Translations under genes and position numbers: made by a program
The notes under the pieces: generated by a model
Told to the model about the DNA's origin: nothing
The model's input: the letters and a program-made list of their open reading frames with translations, nothing else
Database searches by the model: none
Origin: an uncultured Arenimonas sp.
GTDB lineage: Bacteria > Pseudomonadota > Gammaproteobacteria > Xanthomonadales > Xanthomonadaceae
Length of the DNA stretch: 6,499 bases
NCBI GenBank assembly: GCA_946885815.1
Contig: CAMPHE010000105.1
Location: 1-6,499 of the forward strand
Direction: 5' to 3'
Shown here: one piece after another, positions 5,746-6,499 of the stretch
Position numbering within the stretch: position 1 is the stretch's first letter
How the letters are laid out: every line of letters begins with the position of its first letter

Positions 5746-6499
<754 letters not shown>

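Overview
This 6.5 kb window is very GC-rich DNA with tightly packed genes. The gene content fits a gammaproteobacterium of the Xanthomonadaceae type (Lysobacter/Luteimonas-like): a monomeric NADP isocitrate dehydrogenase, a REP-associated tyrosine transposase, and a KaiC-like ATPase next to a soluble hybrid histidine kinase. The taxonomic placement is an inference from protein flavour and base composition. No rRNA, tRNA or CRISPR array is visible.

Layout. (1) Positions 1-316 hold the last ~105 codons of an ABC exporter ATPase on the + strand. (2) Positions 297-1122 form a compact mobile-element-like unit: a Y1/HUH transposase gene on the - strand between two 23-bp inverted repeats that match at 21 of 23 positions. 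The left repeat runs into the end of the ABC gene and supplies its stop codon; the right repeat ends four bases short of the stop codon of the next gene. (3) Positions 1127-2510 carry two - strand genes: a small four-helix membrane protein of unknown function and, upstream of it, a lipoprotein-anchored predicted SAM-dependent methyltransferase (COG4798-like). (4) A 176-bp divergent intergenic region (2511-2686) separates these from the + strand pair. (5) Positions 2687-5733 are a two-gene operon: a double-domain KaiC-like ATPase, then by an ATGA overlap a cytoplasmic hybrid histidine kinase (degenerate receiver, HisKA, HATPase, receiver). (6) Positions 5743-6499 are the 3' part of a monomeric isocitrate dehydrogenase gene on the - strand, converging on the kinase gene with 9 bp between stop codons.

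How it fits together. The KaiC-like protein and the kinase are almost certainly made together. The kinase has no membrane segment and no PAS or GAF sensor, so the simplest reading is that the KaiC-like hexamer, or something binding the degenerate receiver, provides its input, with output through the C-terminal receiver. No kaiA or kaiB is present here. The other genes look like ordinary neighbours. The most unusual structural item is the inverted-repeat-bounded transposase unit, whose own ribosome binding site lies inside a perfect hairpin.
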